From positions 1 through 42,363 of the forward strand of contig NZ_LGEG01000247.1 in the NCBI RefSeq assembly GCF_001280125.1: a stretch of DNA of 42,363 nucleotides. Direction: 5' to 3'. Shown here one piece after another: positions 1-7,931 of this stretch. This DNA is from Streptomyces sp. NRRL F-6492 (GTDB taxonomy: Bacteria; Actinomycetota; Actinomycetes; Streptomycetales; Streptomycetaceae). The notes below the pieces were generated by a model, which did not search any database, was not told where the DNA came from, and saw only the letters and a program-made list of their open reading frames with translations. Numbering within the stretch: position 1 is the first letter of the stretch; each line of letters opens with the position of its first letter. The translations under genes were made by a program, and so were the position numbers.

Positions 1-50
1 GTCGAAGGCCGACCCCGACCGGACCACGCACACCCCAGAGGACCCCCCCC

Positions 51-824
51 ATGACCCACCCCTTCACCCCCGACCCCCGGGAGTTCGCCGACCGGACCGC
101 TCTCGTCACCGGCGGCGCCTCCGGCATCGGCCTCGCCGTCGCCCACCGCCTCGCCCGCGGCGGCGCCGCCGTGGCCGTCGCCGACTTCGACGCCGAGAAG
201 GCGGCCGCCGCGGTCGCCGAGCTGACCGGACAGGGCGCCCGCGCCCTCGCCGTACGCATGGACGTCACCGACGACGCCTCCGTCCGCGAGGGCGTCGAGG
301 CCACCGTCGCCGCCTTCGGCGGCCTGCACCTCGCGGTCAACAACGCGGGCGTCGCCGGCGCCCGCGTCCCGATCGGCGAGACCCCCGCCGAGGAGTGGCG
401 GCGCGTCGTCTCCACCAACCTCGACGGCGTCTTCCACTCCCTGCGCCACGAGCTCCCGGCCGTCGTCGCCTCCGGCGGCGGCGCCGTCGTGAACATGTCC
501 TCCATCCTCGGCACCAACGGTTCCGCCGGCAGCGCCGCCTACGTCGCGGCCAAGCACGGCGTCGTCGGCCTCACCAAGACGGCGGCACTCGAATACGCCT
601 CCCGGGGGGTACGTATCAACGCCGTCGGCCCCGGCTACATCGACACACCCCTCCTCGCCGGAATCGGCCGGGAGGCGTACGACGCCCTCGTCGCCCTGCA
701 CCCCGCGGGCCGTCTGGGCCGTGCGGAGGAGGTCGCCGAGCTCGTCGCGTTCCTCCTCTCGGAGCGGGCGTCGTTCGTGCACGGCAGCTACCACCTCGTC
801 GACGGCGCCTACGCCGCCCGCTGA
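51..824 (+). CDS. SDR family NAD(P)-dependent oxidoreductase
   Basis: A classical short-chain dehydrogenase/reductase of 257 residues, the usual family length. The cofactor-binding TGGASGIG motif is at residues 20-27, the NNAG motif at 97-100, the catalytic serine at about 150-151 in VVNMSS, and the YVAAK catalytic motif has Tyr164 and Lys168. An acidic residue after the second beta strand (VADFD) suggests a preference for NAD(H) over NADP(H). It should oxidise or reduce a hydroxyl/carbonyl in the cytoplasm, but the substrate cannot be read. A purine-rich AGAGGA lies before the ATG. The next gene, a zinc alcohol dehydrogenase, starts 36 bases downstream on the same strand, so the two are probably co-transcribed and may act on the same alcohol/ketone. 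An operon partner upstream would lie outside the window. Confidence 0.9.
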   Translation: MTHPFTPDPREFADRTALVTGGASGIGLAVAHRLARGGAAVAVADFDAEKAAAAVAELTGQGARALAVRMDVTDDASVREGVEATVAAFGGLHLAVNNAGVAGARVPIGETPAEEWRRVVSTNLDGVFHSLRHELPAVVASGGGAVVNMSSILGTNGSAGSAAYVAAKHGVVGLTKTAALEYASRGVRINAVGPGYIDTPLLAGIGREAYDALVALHPAGRLGRAEEVAELVAFLLSERASFVHGSYHLVDGAYAAR

Positions 825-860
825 GCCACCGGAAAGAGCGAGAGCAGAGGACACACCGTC

Positions 861-1901
861 ATGAAGGCACTCCAGTACCGCGCGGTGGGCGCCCCGCCCG
901 AGGTCGTCACCGTCCCCGACCCGGAGCCCGGCCCCGGCCAGGTGCTCCTCAGGGTCACCGCCGCCGGCGTCTGCCACTCCGACATCGCCGTCATGAGCCG
1001 GCCCGCCGACCAGTTGCCCTTCCCGCTGCCCCTTACCCTCGGGCACGAGGGCGTCGGCACCGTCGAGGCGCTGGGCGCGGGCGCCGAGGGGTTCGCCGTC
1101 GGCGACCAGGTCGCCGTCTACGGCCCCTGGGGCTGCGGCGCCTGCTTCATGTGCGCGCAGGGCAAGGAGAACTACTGCCCGCGGGCCGCGGAGCTGGGTA
1201 TCAGGCCGCCCGGCCTCGGCGCCCCCGGCGCCATCGCCGAGTACATGGTCGTCGACAGCCCCCGTCACCTCGTCCCGCTCGGCGGCCTCGACCCCGTGCG
1301 GGCCGCGCCGCTCACGGACGCGGGCCTCACCCCGTACCACGCCGTCAAGCGGTCCCTGCCGAAGCTCGTGCCCGGCAGCACCGCCGTCGTCATCGGCACG
1401 GGCGGGCTCGGCCACGTCGCCATCCAGCTGCTGCGCGCCATGACCGCGGCCCGGGTCGTCGCCCTGGACGTCACCGAGGAGAAGCTGGCCCTCGCCCGCG
1501 CCGTCGGCGCGCACGAGGCCGTGCTCTCCGACGCGTCGGCGGCCGCCGCGGTCCGCGAACTGACCGGCGGCCGGGGCGCCGAGGTCGTCCTCGACTTCGT
1601 GGGGGCGCAGCCCACGGTGACCTCGGCCGGCGCGATGGCCGCGGTCGAGGGCGACGTCACGATCGTCGGCATCGGCGGCGGCGCCCTGCCCGTCGGCTTC
1701 GGCTCCCCGGCGTACGAGGTCTCCGTGGCCTCCCCGTACTGGGGCACCCGGGCCGAGCTCATCGAGGTGCTCGACCTGGCCCGCGCCGGCGCCGTCGACG
1801 TCCACGTGGAGACCTACGCCCTGGACGACGCGCCGAAGGCCTACGAGCGGCTGCACGAGGGACGCGTCGACGGACGCGCGGTCATCCTGCCGAACGGCTG
1901 A
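861..1901 (+). CDS. Zinc-dependent alcohol dehydrogenase (MDR family)
   Basis: A 346-residue medium-chain dehydrogenase. The GroES-like N-terminal domain carries Cys38 (GVCHSD) and His61-Glu62 (GHEGVG) for the catalytic zinc. The structural zinc lobe has four cysteines at 92, 95, 98 and 106 (GCGACFMC...C). The Rossmann fold follows, with GTGGLGHVA at about 179-187 and an acidic residue (ALD) after the second strand, which favours NAD. It should oxidise an alcohol or reduce an aldehyde in the cytoplasm; the specificity is unknown. The gene follows the SDR with a short gap containing a GAGAGCAGAGGA ribosome-binding region, so they look like one transcription unit. No truncation or missing key residue is visible. 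Confidence 0.92.
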   Translation: MKALQYRAVGAPPEVVTVPDPEPGPGQVLLRVTAAGVCHSDIAVMSRPADQLPFPLPLTLGHEGVGTVEALGAGAEGFAVGDQVAVYGPWGCGACFMCAQGKENYCPRAAELGIRPPGLGAPGAIAEYMVVDSPRHLVPLGGLDPVRAAPLTDAGLTPYHAVKRSLPKLVPGSTAVVIGTGGLGHVAIQLLRAMTAARVVALDVTEEKLALARAVGAHEAVLSDASAAAAVRELTGGRGAEVVLDFVGAQPTVTSAGAMAAVEGDVTIVGIGGGALPVGFGSPAYEVSVASPYWGTRAELIEVLDLARAGAVDVHVETYALDDAPKAYERLHEGRVDGRAVILPNG

Positions 1902-1910
1902 CCGCCCCGC

Positions 1911-1935
1911 CCGCCGGGTTCGGTCCGGACGGCGG
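1911..1935 (+). terminator. Weak hairpin after the alcohol dehydrogenase
   Basis: A 6-base stem (CCGCCG at 1911-1916 pairing with CGGCGG at 1930-1935) starts ten bases after the dehydrogenase stop codon and has no U-tract. It could be a terminator, but such short GC stems are common by chance here. Confidence 0.28.
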
Positions 1936-2012
1936 AGGACGGGCGCGCGTGCCCAACTCCCCTGAGTGCGCGCCCGATCCCCTCGAACGGCCTTGCCCCG
2001 GCCCGTGCCGAT

Positions 2013-2033
2013 CACGTAACGTCCTGCGACGTG
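2013..2033. promoter_or_regulatory. Nested inverted repeat upstream of the VOC gene
   Basis: CACGT (2013-2017) and ACGTG (2029-2033) enclose a second inverted pair, ACGTC (2019-2023) and GACGT (2028-2032). It lies in the 294-base space between the dehydrogenase and the VOC gene. A protein-binding site is possible, but no known regulator is recognised. Nothing else clear is seen in this gap. Confidence 0.25.
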
Positions 2034-2195
2034 AACACCGGACCGGCTATACGCCACACACGGACGGGCGACCCGGTGGACGACTGACGGCTCGGCGGAT
2101 GCGGACGACGCATCCCCTCCGTTCGACACGAGGACCCCCCGGTGCGCGAGCACCGCGTGTCCCTTCCCCTGTCGAACAAGAGCGAGGTCATCCAC

Positions 2196-2570
2196 ATGTC
2201 AGTCACGTTCAACCACACCATCGTCGCGGCCAAGGACCGGCACGAGTCGGCGCGTTTCTTCCGGGAGCTCCTCGAACTGCCCGAAGCGCCCTCCTGGGGC
2301 CCGTTCGTCAACGTCCAGCTCCCCGACGGCGTACTGATCCAGTTCGCCGAGCCCCCGGTGGAGATCCAGATGCAGCACTACGCGTTCCTCGTCGACGACG
2401 AGCTGTTCGAGCGGGCGTACGGGCGCCTGTGCGCGCAGGGCGTCGAGCACTGGGCCGACCCGCAGATGCGGCGGCCGGGCGAGACGAACACCGAACACGG
2501 CGGCCGCGGGGTCTACTTCAAGGACCCCGCCGGCCACGCGATGGAACTGATCACCCGCCCGTACCTGTAG
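2196..2570 (+). CDS. VOC family (glyoxalase/bleomycin-resistance-like) protein
   Basis: A 124-residue protein with the paired beta-alpha-beta-beta-beta layout of the vicinal oxygen chelate superfamily. It begins SVTFNHTIVAAKDRHESARFF and ends in a typical FKDPAGHAMELI strand, where the glutamate is a usual metal ligand. Members bind small molecules or do metal-dependent chemistry; no substrate can be assigned. I chose the ATG at 2196 because GCGAGG lies about eight bases before it and the fold begins directly after it. An in-frame GTG at 2142 would add 18 residues unlike the family. The gene converges on the amidohydrolase, with only 19 bases between stop codons and no obvious terminator. Confidence 0.82.
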   Translation: MSVTFNHTIVAAKDRHESARFFRELLELPEAPSWGPFVNVQLPDGVLIQFAEPPVEIQMQHYAFLVDDELFERAYGRLCAQGVEHWADPQMRRPGETNTEHGGRGVYFKDPAGHAMELITRPYL

Positions 2571-2589
2571 GAACCGCGCGCCGCCGGGC

Positions 2590-3966
2590 TCAGTCGAGGA
2601 ACTCCCCGTCGCGCGCCACGACCACCCCGCCGTGGACGACCACGTCCCGGCGGGGCATGTCGACGACCACCTGCGGCAGGCACTCGCCCCGCACGAGGAC
2701 GAAGTCGGCCGGCGCGCCCGGTGCGAGGTCGGCGTGCGCGAGTCCCATGACGTCCGCGCCGCCGTGGGTCGCGACCCGGTAGCACTCCGCCAGTTCGTCG
2801 TCGAGCCGCACGTCCGTCACCCAGCCGAGGATGTGCGCGCGGTGCAGCATGTCGGCGTCGCCGAACGGGCTCCAGGAGTCGCGCACGCCGTCCGAGCCGA
2901 GGCCGACCCGCACCCCGTGCTCGCGCAGCCGGGCGATCGGCAGCACCAGGGAGTCGGACGGCGCGACCGTGGTGAGGGCGATGTCCTGCTCGCCCAGGTC
3001 CGCCGCGACGGAGCCCAGTTCGCGGTCCGACAGGCCGGGCAGGCAGAAGACGTGGCTGACGGTGACCTTGCCGGCGAGGGAGAGGGCGCGGGTGCGGTCG
3101 ATGATGCCGCGCATGGCCTTCAGGCCCGTCTCCCCGCGGTCGTGGAGGTGGATGTCCACGCCCACGCCGTGCCGGTCCGCGATGCCGAAGACGAGGTCGA
3201 GCTGCTCGTCGAGGGCGCGGTCGAAACCGATCGGGTCGATGCCGCCGATCATGTCCACGAGGCCCTCGCGCGCCGCGCGCTCCAGGAGCGCCGCCGTGCC
3301 CGGTGTGCGGACGACGCCGTGCTGCGGGAAGGCCACGATCTGGACGTCGAGGGCGTGGCGCAGCCGCTCGCGCGCCTCCGCGACGCCCTCCGCGCCCGCC
3401 AGACCGTAGGCCGGGGCCACGTCGGCGTGGGCCCGCATCGCCCGGGTGCCCCGGGCGACGGCGTGGCTCATCAGCCCGTACGCGCGTTCCGCGACGGGAC
3501 GGCGCTGGGCACGGAACAGCTCCACGTCCTGGGCCACGTAGTCCGCGATGCCGTCCGCCGGCTTGCGCGACACCCAGGAGCCGCCCCAGGTCGTCTTGTC
3601 GGGGTGGATGTGCGCGTCCACGAGGGACGGCAGGGCGATGCGGCCGCCGCCCTCGACGACCTTCGCGCCGCGCGGCGCCGGGCCGGCCGAGATCCGGCCG
3701 TCGACGACCACCAGGTCCGTGGACCTCGCCGCGCCGAACGGGCGCACGTCGCGGAAGACCACGGCCTTCGCGCGGCGTCCCGCGGTGTGGGGAGCGGCGG
3801 CTTCGGCGGCCCCGGCCGCGCCCCCGGCGGCGGTGGTGCCGGCGGTGGCGGCCCGGGCCGGAACGGCCGTCGCGGCCGCCGAGGCCGTGGCCCCGGCCAG
3901 AGCGGCGGCCCCGGCCAGCATCGTGCGGCGGGAGAGCGCGCCGGGGGAAGACGGGGACGGCTGCAT
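2590..3966 (-). CDS. Tat-exported amidohydrolase (cytosine-deaminase-like)
   Basis: 458 residues. Residues 11-40 form a twin-arginine signal (LSRRTMLAGA, then a long alanine-rich stretch ending in ARA), so the enzyme is probably exported already folded. Mature part: a composite beta domain, then a TIM barrel with the metal-binding HxH at His119/His121 (VDAHIHPDK), a later histidine in DIHLHDRGE, another in VSHVF, and the aspartate of GLGSDGVRD. This pattern fits the cytosine deaminase / N-acyl or N-alkyl aminohydrolase branch. The substrate is unknown. GGAG sits just before the ATG. A GntR-type operator overlaps the likely promoter, and the GntR gene lies directly upstream on the same strand, so the regulator probably controls this gene. 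An extracytoplasmic location is uncommon for the family. Confidence 0.85.
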   Translation of the reverse strand: MQPSPSSPGALSRRTMLAGAAALAGATASAAATAVPARAATAGTTAAGGAAGAAEAAAPHTAGRRAKAVVFRDVRPFGAARSTDLVVVDGRISAGPAPRGAKVVEGGGRIALPSLVDAHIHPDKTTWGGSWVSRKPADGIADYVAQDVELFRAQRRPVAERAYGLMSHAVARGTRAMRAHADVAPAYGLAGAEGVAEARERLRHALDVQIVAFPQHGVVRTPGTAALLERAAREGLVDMIGGIDPIGFDRALDEQLDLVFGIADRHGVGVDIHLHDRGETGLKAMRGIIDRTRALSLAGKVTVSHVFCLPGLSDRELGSVAADLGEQDIALTTVAPSDSLVLPIARLREHGVRVGLGSDGVRDSWSPFGDADMLHRAHILGWVTDVRLDDELAECYRVATHGGADVMGLAHADLAPGAPADFVLVRGECLPQVVVDMPRRDVVVHGGVVVARDGEFLD

Positions 3967-4002
3967 GGGGGCTCCTTCGGCGGTGGGGCGTCAGCTCCCT
4001 TT

Positions 4003-4032
4003 TTTGTATACCAAGCCGCCGGGAGTGAACAA
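4003..4032 (-). promoter_or_regulatory. Amidohydrolase promoter with GntR-type operator
   Basis: On the minus strand TTGTTC (4032-4027) and TATACA (4010-4005) are separated by 16 bases, a plausible -35/-10 pair. The -10 lies within TTTGTATACCA (4013-4003), a near-palindrome matching the TNGTNNNACNA style of FCD-type GntR operators. Binding would block the promoter. Confidence 0.5.
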
Positions 4033-4109
4033 GGAGGGTGATCGAGAGATCCCGAAAAGCCGGGTTGCAGAAGTGCTGACGCGCAAGAGGTAGGCGCTTC
4101 CGGTGGGGC

Positions 4110-4120
4110 TGGTATACAAA
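4110..4120 (+). promoter_or_regulatory. Second GntR-type operator, inverted copy
   Basis: TGGTATACAAA is the exact reverse complement of the 11 bases at 4003-4013. The two copies lie about 107 bases apart in inverted orientation, just past the GntR stop codon, which would suit looping or dimer-of-dimers binding. Confidence 0.5.
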
Positions 4121-4124
4121 TGCT

Positions 4125-4796
4125 TCAGGCGCCGAAGAGTGAGCGCAGCGCGACGGACCTGCTGTCGCGCACGTGCAGCAGCGTGCTCGCGGCCGCCGCC
4201 TCCGGGTCGCCGGCGGCGATGTGCCGGTACATCTCGGCGTGCTGCGCCCGCATGTGCGCGGGCTCCTCGCGCAGCCCGAACAGCAGCCGCAGCTGCCAGC
4301 TCAACTGCTCCATCGTGCGGACGAGCAGCGGATTGCCCGACAGCGCCACGACCTCCTCGTGGAACGCCGTGTGCGCCGCCACCTCACGGGCCCCCTCGTC
4401 CGCCGCCGCGGCCGACTCGGCCCGGCGCAGGGCCGCCTCCAGAACGGCCAGCCCCCCGACGCCGTCCGCCGCCACGGTCCGCGCCGCGAGCCGCGACGCC
4501 TGGACCGCGAGCGGTTCCCACACCTCGTACAGGTGCTCCACGTCGGCGCGCTCCAGCCGGCGCACGCGGACGCCGCTGTGCGGGAGCAGCTCCAGGAGCC
4601 CTTCGGCGACCAGGGCGCGCAGCGCCTCGCGCACCGGCACGCGGGACATGCCGAGCTCCTCGGCGACCTCCCGCTCCACCAGACGGGCGCCCTGCTCGTA
4701 CCGCCGGTCGACGATCCGCCGGAGGACGGCCTCCCGCGCTCGTGCGCTGAGGGAGGCCGCACCGGCCCTGCCCGGGTCCGCCGCCTTGTCCGCCAC
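4125..4796 (-). CDS. GntR family transcriptional regulator (FCD/FadR type)
   Basis: With a GTG start at 4796 the protein has 223 residues, a normal FCD-type length. The N-terminal winged helix includes LRRIVDRRYEQGARL and the recognition segment ELGMSRVPVREALRAL. The C-terminal all-helical FCD effector domain has typical elements such as FHEEVVALSGNPLL and HMRAQHAEMYRHIAAGD, with histidines placed for a metal or carboxylate ligand. The start is chosen because AAGGGG precedes GTG 4796. An upstream in-frame ATG (4934) would add 46 low-complexity residues and overlap the opposite gene's start. Two TTTGTATACCA sites in the gap toward the amidohydrolase gene are its likely operators. The effector is unknown, perhaps the amidohydrolase substrate or product. 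Confidence 0.85.
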   Translation of the reverse strand: MADKAADPGRAGAASLSARAREAVLRRIVDRRYEQGARLVEREVAEELGMSRVPVREALRALVAEGLLELLPHSGVRVRRLERADVEHLYEVWEPLAVQASRLAARTVAADGVGGLAVLEAALRRAESAAAADEGAREVAAHTAFHEEVVALSGNPLLVRTMEQLSWQLRLLFGLREEPAHMRAQHAEMYRHIAAGDPEAAAASTLLHVRDSRSVALRSLFGA

Positions 4797-4936
4797 CCCG
4801 TCCGCCCCTTCCGTCCCCGCGGCCCCCCGTCGGGCGCGTCCGGGGCGAGGATACGCCGGACCCCGGACGACCTGGATATTCACGTGCGCGCGGCCCGCCC
4901 CGGTGATGGGATCGGCCGATGCGACAGGAGACACCC

Positions 4937-5959
4937 GTGACGTCCGCGAAGCCGATGACCGTCGACCGGGGGCGGTTCGCGGACGCCGTCACCCCCTGGG
5001 AGGAAGAGGACTGGCGCGCGGCCGCCCTCGCGTGGGCGGAGCGGGCGCTCCACCGGCACGGTCTGCGCGAGACCGGGACCCGTGAGGTCAGGGTCCGCCC
5101 CTGGTCGATCCTCGTGCGCCTTCGCACCGGGCCCGGCGAGCGCGACGCGGTCTGGTTCAAGGCGGGCGCGCCGGACAACGCCTTCGAGGCCCCCCTCGGC
5201 GACGCCCTCGCGCGGTGGGTGCCCGGCCACGTCGTGACCCCGCTGGCGGTCGACGCCGAACGGGCCTGGTCGCTGCTCCCCGACGGCGGGCCCCTCTTCC
5301 GGCACGTCCTGGACGCGGGCGACGCGGGACCGGACTCCTGGGCGCGGGCCCTCGCCCAGTACGCGCGCATGCAGCGGGCGCTGACCCCGCACGCGGACCG
5401 CATGACCGCGCTCGGCGTGCCTGACGCCCGCACCGCCCGGCTGCCCGCCCTCTTCGACGGCCTCGTCGCGGACAACCCCACCCTGGACCCGGCCGCCCGC
5501 CGCGACCTGGCGGCCGGGCGCCCCCGTCTGCTCGACTGGTGCGCGGAGCTCGACGAGTACGGCGTTCCGGACTCGCTCGACCACTGCGACCTGCACGACG
5601 GCCAGGTCCTCGCCCCCGCCCCCGGCCGCTTCACCTTCTTCGACTGGGGCGACGCCGCCGTCGGCCATCCCTTCGGCAGCCTCCTCGTCCCCGCCCGCGC
5701 CGTCCTCGAACGGTACGGCCCCGGGCCCGTGGCGCGTCTGCGCGACGCCTATCTGGAGCCCTGGACCGACCTGGGGCCGTCCCTCCCGGAGCTGCGCCGG
5801 GCCGCAGCGCTCGCCACCCGCCTCGCCGCCCTCGGCCGGGCCGCGTCGTGGTTCCGCCTCTTCCCCAGCACCCCGACCACCGGCTGCGCCGAGGCGAGCG
5901 CCCACTGGCTGGGGGAACTCTTCAGCGCGACCACGGTGTTCGAGGACGCGGCGGCCTGA
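4937..5959 (+). CDS. Aminoglycoside phosphotransferase-like kinase (APH fold)
   Basis: 340 residues from the GTG at 4937, chosen because AGGAG ends six bases before it; an ATG at 4919 is in frame but lacks such a site. The fold shows a lysine strand (AVWFKAG), a catalytic loop HCDLHDGQV near residues 216-224, and the metal-binding FFDWGDA near 234-240. It probably phosphorylates a small-molecule hydroxyl. Oddity: the loop normally reads H-G-D-x-x-x-x-N, but the metal-binding asparagine is glutamine here and the glycine is cysteine. It is transcribed divergently from the GntR regulator, with 140 bases between starts. Resistance to an antibiotic cannot be inferred; most actinobacterial relatives have unknown substrates. 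Confidence 0.75.
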   Translation: MTSAKPMTVDRGRFADAVTPWEEEDWRAAALAWAERALHRHGLRETGTREVRVRPWSILVRLRTGPGERDAVWFKAGAPDNAFEAPLGDALARWVPGHVVTPLAVDAERAWSLLPDGGPLFRHVLDAGDAGPDSWARALAQYARMQRALTPHADRMTALGVPDARTARLPALFDGLVADNPTLDPAARRDLAAGRPRLLDWCAELDEYGVPDSLDHCDLHDGQVLAPAPGRFTFFDWGDAAVGHPFGSLLVPARAVLERYGPGPVARLRDAYLEPWTDLGPSLPELRRAAALATRLAALGRAASWFRLFPSTPTTGCAEASAHWLGELFSATTVFEDAAA

Positions 5960-6038
5960 GGGCGCCGACCCGGGAAGGAGGGGGCCCGAGGGCCTGTTGT
6001 GTTGGTCCACCGGGTCGAGCCGCGCCTGTGGTACTGCC

Positions 6039-6069
6039 TTACGGAGACATCGTGATGTTTGTCCCGTAA
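6039..6069 (+). promoter_or_regulatory. Imperfect palindrome in the BCCT leader
   Basis: TTACGG (6039-6044) pairs with CCGTAA (6064-6069), and ACAT (6047-6050) with ATGT (6055-6058). The element stops just before the ribosome-binding site GAAAGG, in an otherwise very GC-rich region. It may be an operator or an mRNA hairpin. Confidence 0.38.
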
Positions 6070-6089
6070 TGCCGTGAAAGGTGCCGCCC

Positions 6090-7823
6090 GTGTCGCAGGA
6101 AGAAGAGAGGCCGGAAGGCCGCCGGAAAGGCGCCGCACGGGCGAGGAGCCGGGGGCTGCCGGTGCTGCCCACCCTCCTCATCCGCTCCGACCGCCGCCAC
6201 CACGCCCGTACCGACCGGATCGTGTTCGGGGTCACCGCCGTCCTCACCGTGGCCTTCGTCGTCTGGGGAGCCACGGCCACCGAGAGCCTGGAGGACGTCT
6301 CCAACTCCCTCCTCGACGGGCTGATCCGCGACGGCGGCTGGGCGTTCATGCTCGCCGCCTCCGGGTTCGTCGTCTTCGCGCTGTGGCTCGCCATCAGCCG
6401 CTACGGCCGGATCACCCTCGGCAGGGAGGAGGAGGGCCCCGAGTTCCGGACCGTGTCATGGATCGCCATGATGTTCAGCGCCGGCATGGGCATCGGCCTG
6501 ATGTTCTACGGCGTGAGCGAACCGCTCGCCCACTACGGCACCCCGCCGCCCGGCACCCACCCCGTCGACTCGGCCGAGCGGATGCAGACCGCCATGGCCA
6601 CCACGCTCTTCCACTGGACGCTCCACCCGTGGGCGATCTACGCCGTCGTCGGCCTCGCCATCGCCTACTCCAGCTTCCGGCGCGGCCGCCGCCAGACCAT
6701 CAGCGCCGTCTTCGTCCCGCTGATGGGCGAGAAGCGGGCGTACGGCGGTCCCGGCCGGGTCATCGACATCCTGGCCATCTTCGCCACCCTCTTCGGCTCC
6801 GCCGCCTCCCTCGGCCTCGGCGCGCTCCAGATCGGCAGCGGCTTCGAGGAGCTGAACTGGATGGAGAAGACCGGCACCGGGCTGCTCGTCGCCATCATCG
6901 CGGTCCTCACCGTGGCCTTCGTCCTCTCCGCCGTCTCCGGCGTGGAGAAGGGCATCCAGTGGCTCTCCAACATCAACATGGTGCTCGCGGCGATCCTCGC
7001 CGTCTTCGTCTTCGTGGCGGGCCCCACCATCATCGTGCTCGACCTGCTGCCCACCTCGATCGCCGCCTACATCGGCGACCTGCCGCAGCTGGCCGGCCGC
7101 ACCGAGGCGACCAGCGGTGACGACATCCACGCGTGGCTCGGCAGCTGGACCGTCTTCTACTGGGCGTGGTGGATCTCCTGGACGCCCTTCGTCGGCATGT
7201 TCATCGCCCGCATCAGCCGGGGCCGGACCGTCCGGCAGTTCGTCGGCGGAGTCATCCTGGTCCCCAGCACCGTCAGCCTGATCTGGTTCGCCGTCTTCGG
7301 CGGAACGGCGATGAAGCTCAGCGAGCAGGGCGAACTGGCCGCCGAGAGCACTCCCGAGGGACAGCTCTTCGGCGTCCTCCAGGAGTTCCCGATCGCCGGA
7401 GCCATGAGCCTCCTCGTGATGGTCCTCGTCGGGATCTTCTTCGTGTCCGGCGCGGACGCCGCCTCCATCGTCATGGGGACGCTCTCGCAGCGCGGCTCCT
7501 TCGAGCCCACCCGGCCCGTGGTGGTCTTCTGGGGCGTGGTGACCGGCGCGGTCGCCGCGATCATGCTCCTCATCGGCGATGGTCAGGGCGACGCGCTCGC
7601 GGGCCTGCAGAACCTCACCATCCTGGTGGCCGCGCCGTTCGTGCTCGTCATGATCGGGATGTGCGTGGCGCTCATGCGGGACCTGCGCAAGGACCCGCTC
7701 ATCGTCCGCGGCGAGATGGGGGAGGAGGCCGTCGAACTCGCCGTGATCGCCGGACACGAGAAGTACTCCGGGGACTTCGAGCTGCGGATCGGGCCCGGCG
7801 AGCCGGAGCAGGACGGCCGCTGA
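6090..7823 (+). CDS. BCCT family betaine/choline/carnitine transporter
   Basis: 577 residues and about twelve membrane helices. Family hallmarks are MFSAGMGIGLMFYGVSEP, FHWTLHPWAIYAVVGLA, and the BCCT signature around FYWAWWISWTPFVGMFIARISRGRT. It imports a quaternary ammonium osmolyte such as glycine betaine or choline, driven by Na+ or H+. A charged N-terminus of about 50 residues precedes the first helix, and a short cytoplasmic tail of about 50 residues (acidic and basic) follows the last; both are often osmosensory in this family. I chose GTG 6090, nine bases after GAAAGG; GTG 6081 is in frame but abuts that site. The palindrome at 6039-6069 may regulate it. No choline-oxidation genes are adjacent, so accumulation of ready-made osmolyte is the simplest role. 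Confidence 0.92.
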   Translation: MSQEEERPEGRRKGAARARSRGLPVLPTLLIRSDRRHHARTDRIVFGVTAVLTVAFVVWGATATESLEDVSNSLLDGLIRDGGWAFMLAASGFVVFALWLAISRYGRITLGREEEGPEFRTVSWIAMMFSAGMGIGLMFYGVSEPLAHYGTPPPGTHPVDSAERMQTAMATTLFHWTLHPWAIYAVVGLAIAYSSFRRGRRQTISAVFVPLMGEKRAYGGPGRVIDILAIFATLFGSAASLGLGALQIGSGFEELNWMEKTGTGLLVAIIAVLTVAFVLSAVSGVEKGIQWLSNINMVLAAILAVFVFVAGPTIIVLDLLPTSIAAYIGDLPQLAGRTEATSGDDIHAWLGSWTVFYWAWWISWTPFVGMFIARISRGRTVRQFVGGVILVPSTVSLIWFAVFGGTAMKLSEQGELAAESTPEGQLFGVLQEFPIAGAMSLLVMVLVGIFFVSGADAASIVMGTLSQRGSFEPTRPVVVFWGVVTGAVAAIMLLIGDGQGDALAGLQNLTILVAAPFVLVMIGMCVALMRDLRKDPLIVRGEMGEEAVELAVIAGHEKYSGDFELRIGPGEPEQDGR

Positions 7824-7880
7824 CGGAGGGCGGTCGCCGCCGGAGGACGGGGGGCCGGGAGTCGGGGGCCGGTAGACAGG

Positions 7881-7929
7881 AGCCGGAAGCCGGAAGCCGG
7901 AAGCCGGAAGCCGGAAGCCGGGAGCCGGA
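7881..7929. repeat. Seven tandem copies of a 7-base unit (AGCCGGA)
   Basis: Seven consecutive AGCCGGA units, six identical and one with a single change (AGCCGGG), fill most of the space between the BCCT stop codon and the convergent permease stop codon. The unit is short and has no spacers, so this is a slippage-type microrepeat, not a CRISPR array. Confidence 0.9.
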
Positions 7930-7931
7930 GG

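Noticed and set aside
395..2782. Long open frame on the plus strand over the SDR, dehydrogenase and VOC genes
   Set aside because: Extremely Arg/Pro-rich out-of-frame translation of GC-rich coding DNA; the overlapped genes have clear motifs.
7881..7929. Short repeats as a CRISPR array
   Set aside because: The 7-base units are contiguous without spacers and no cas gene is near.
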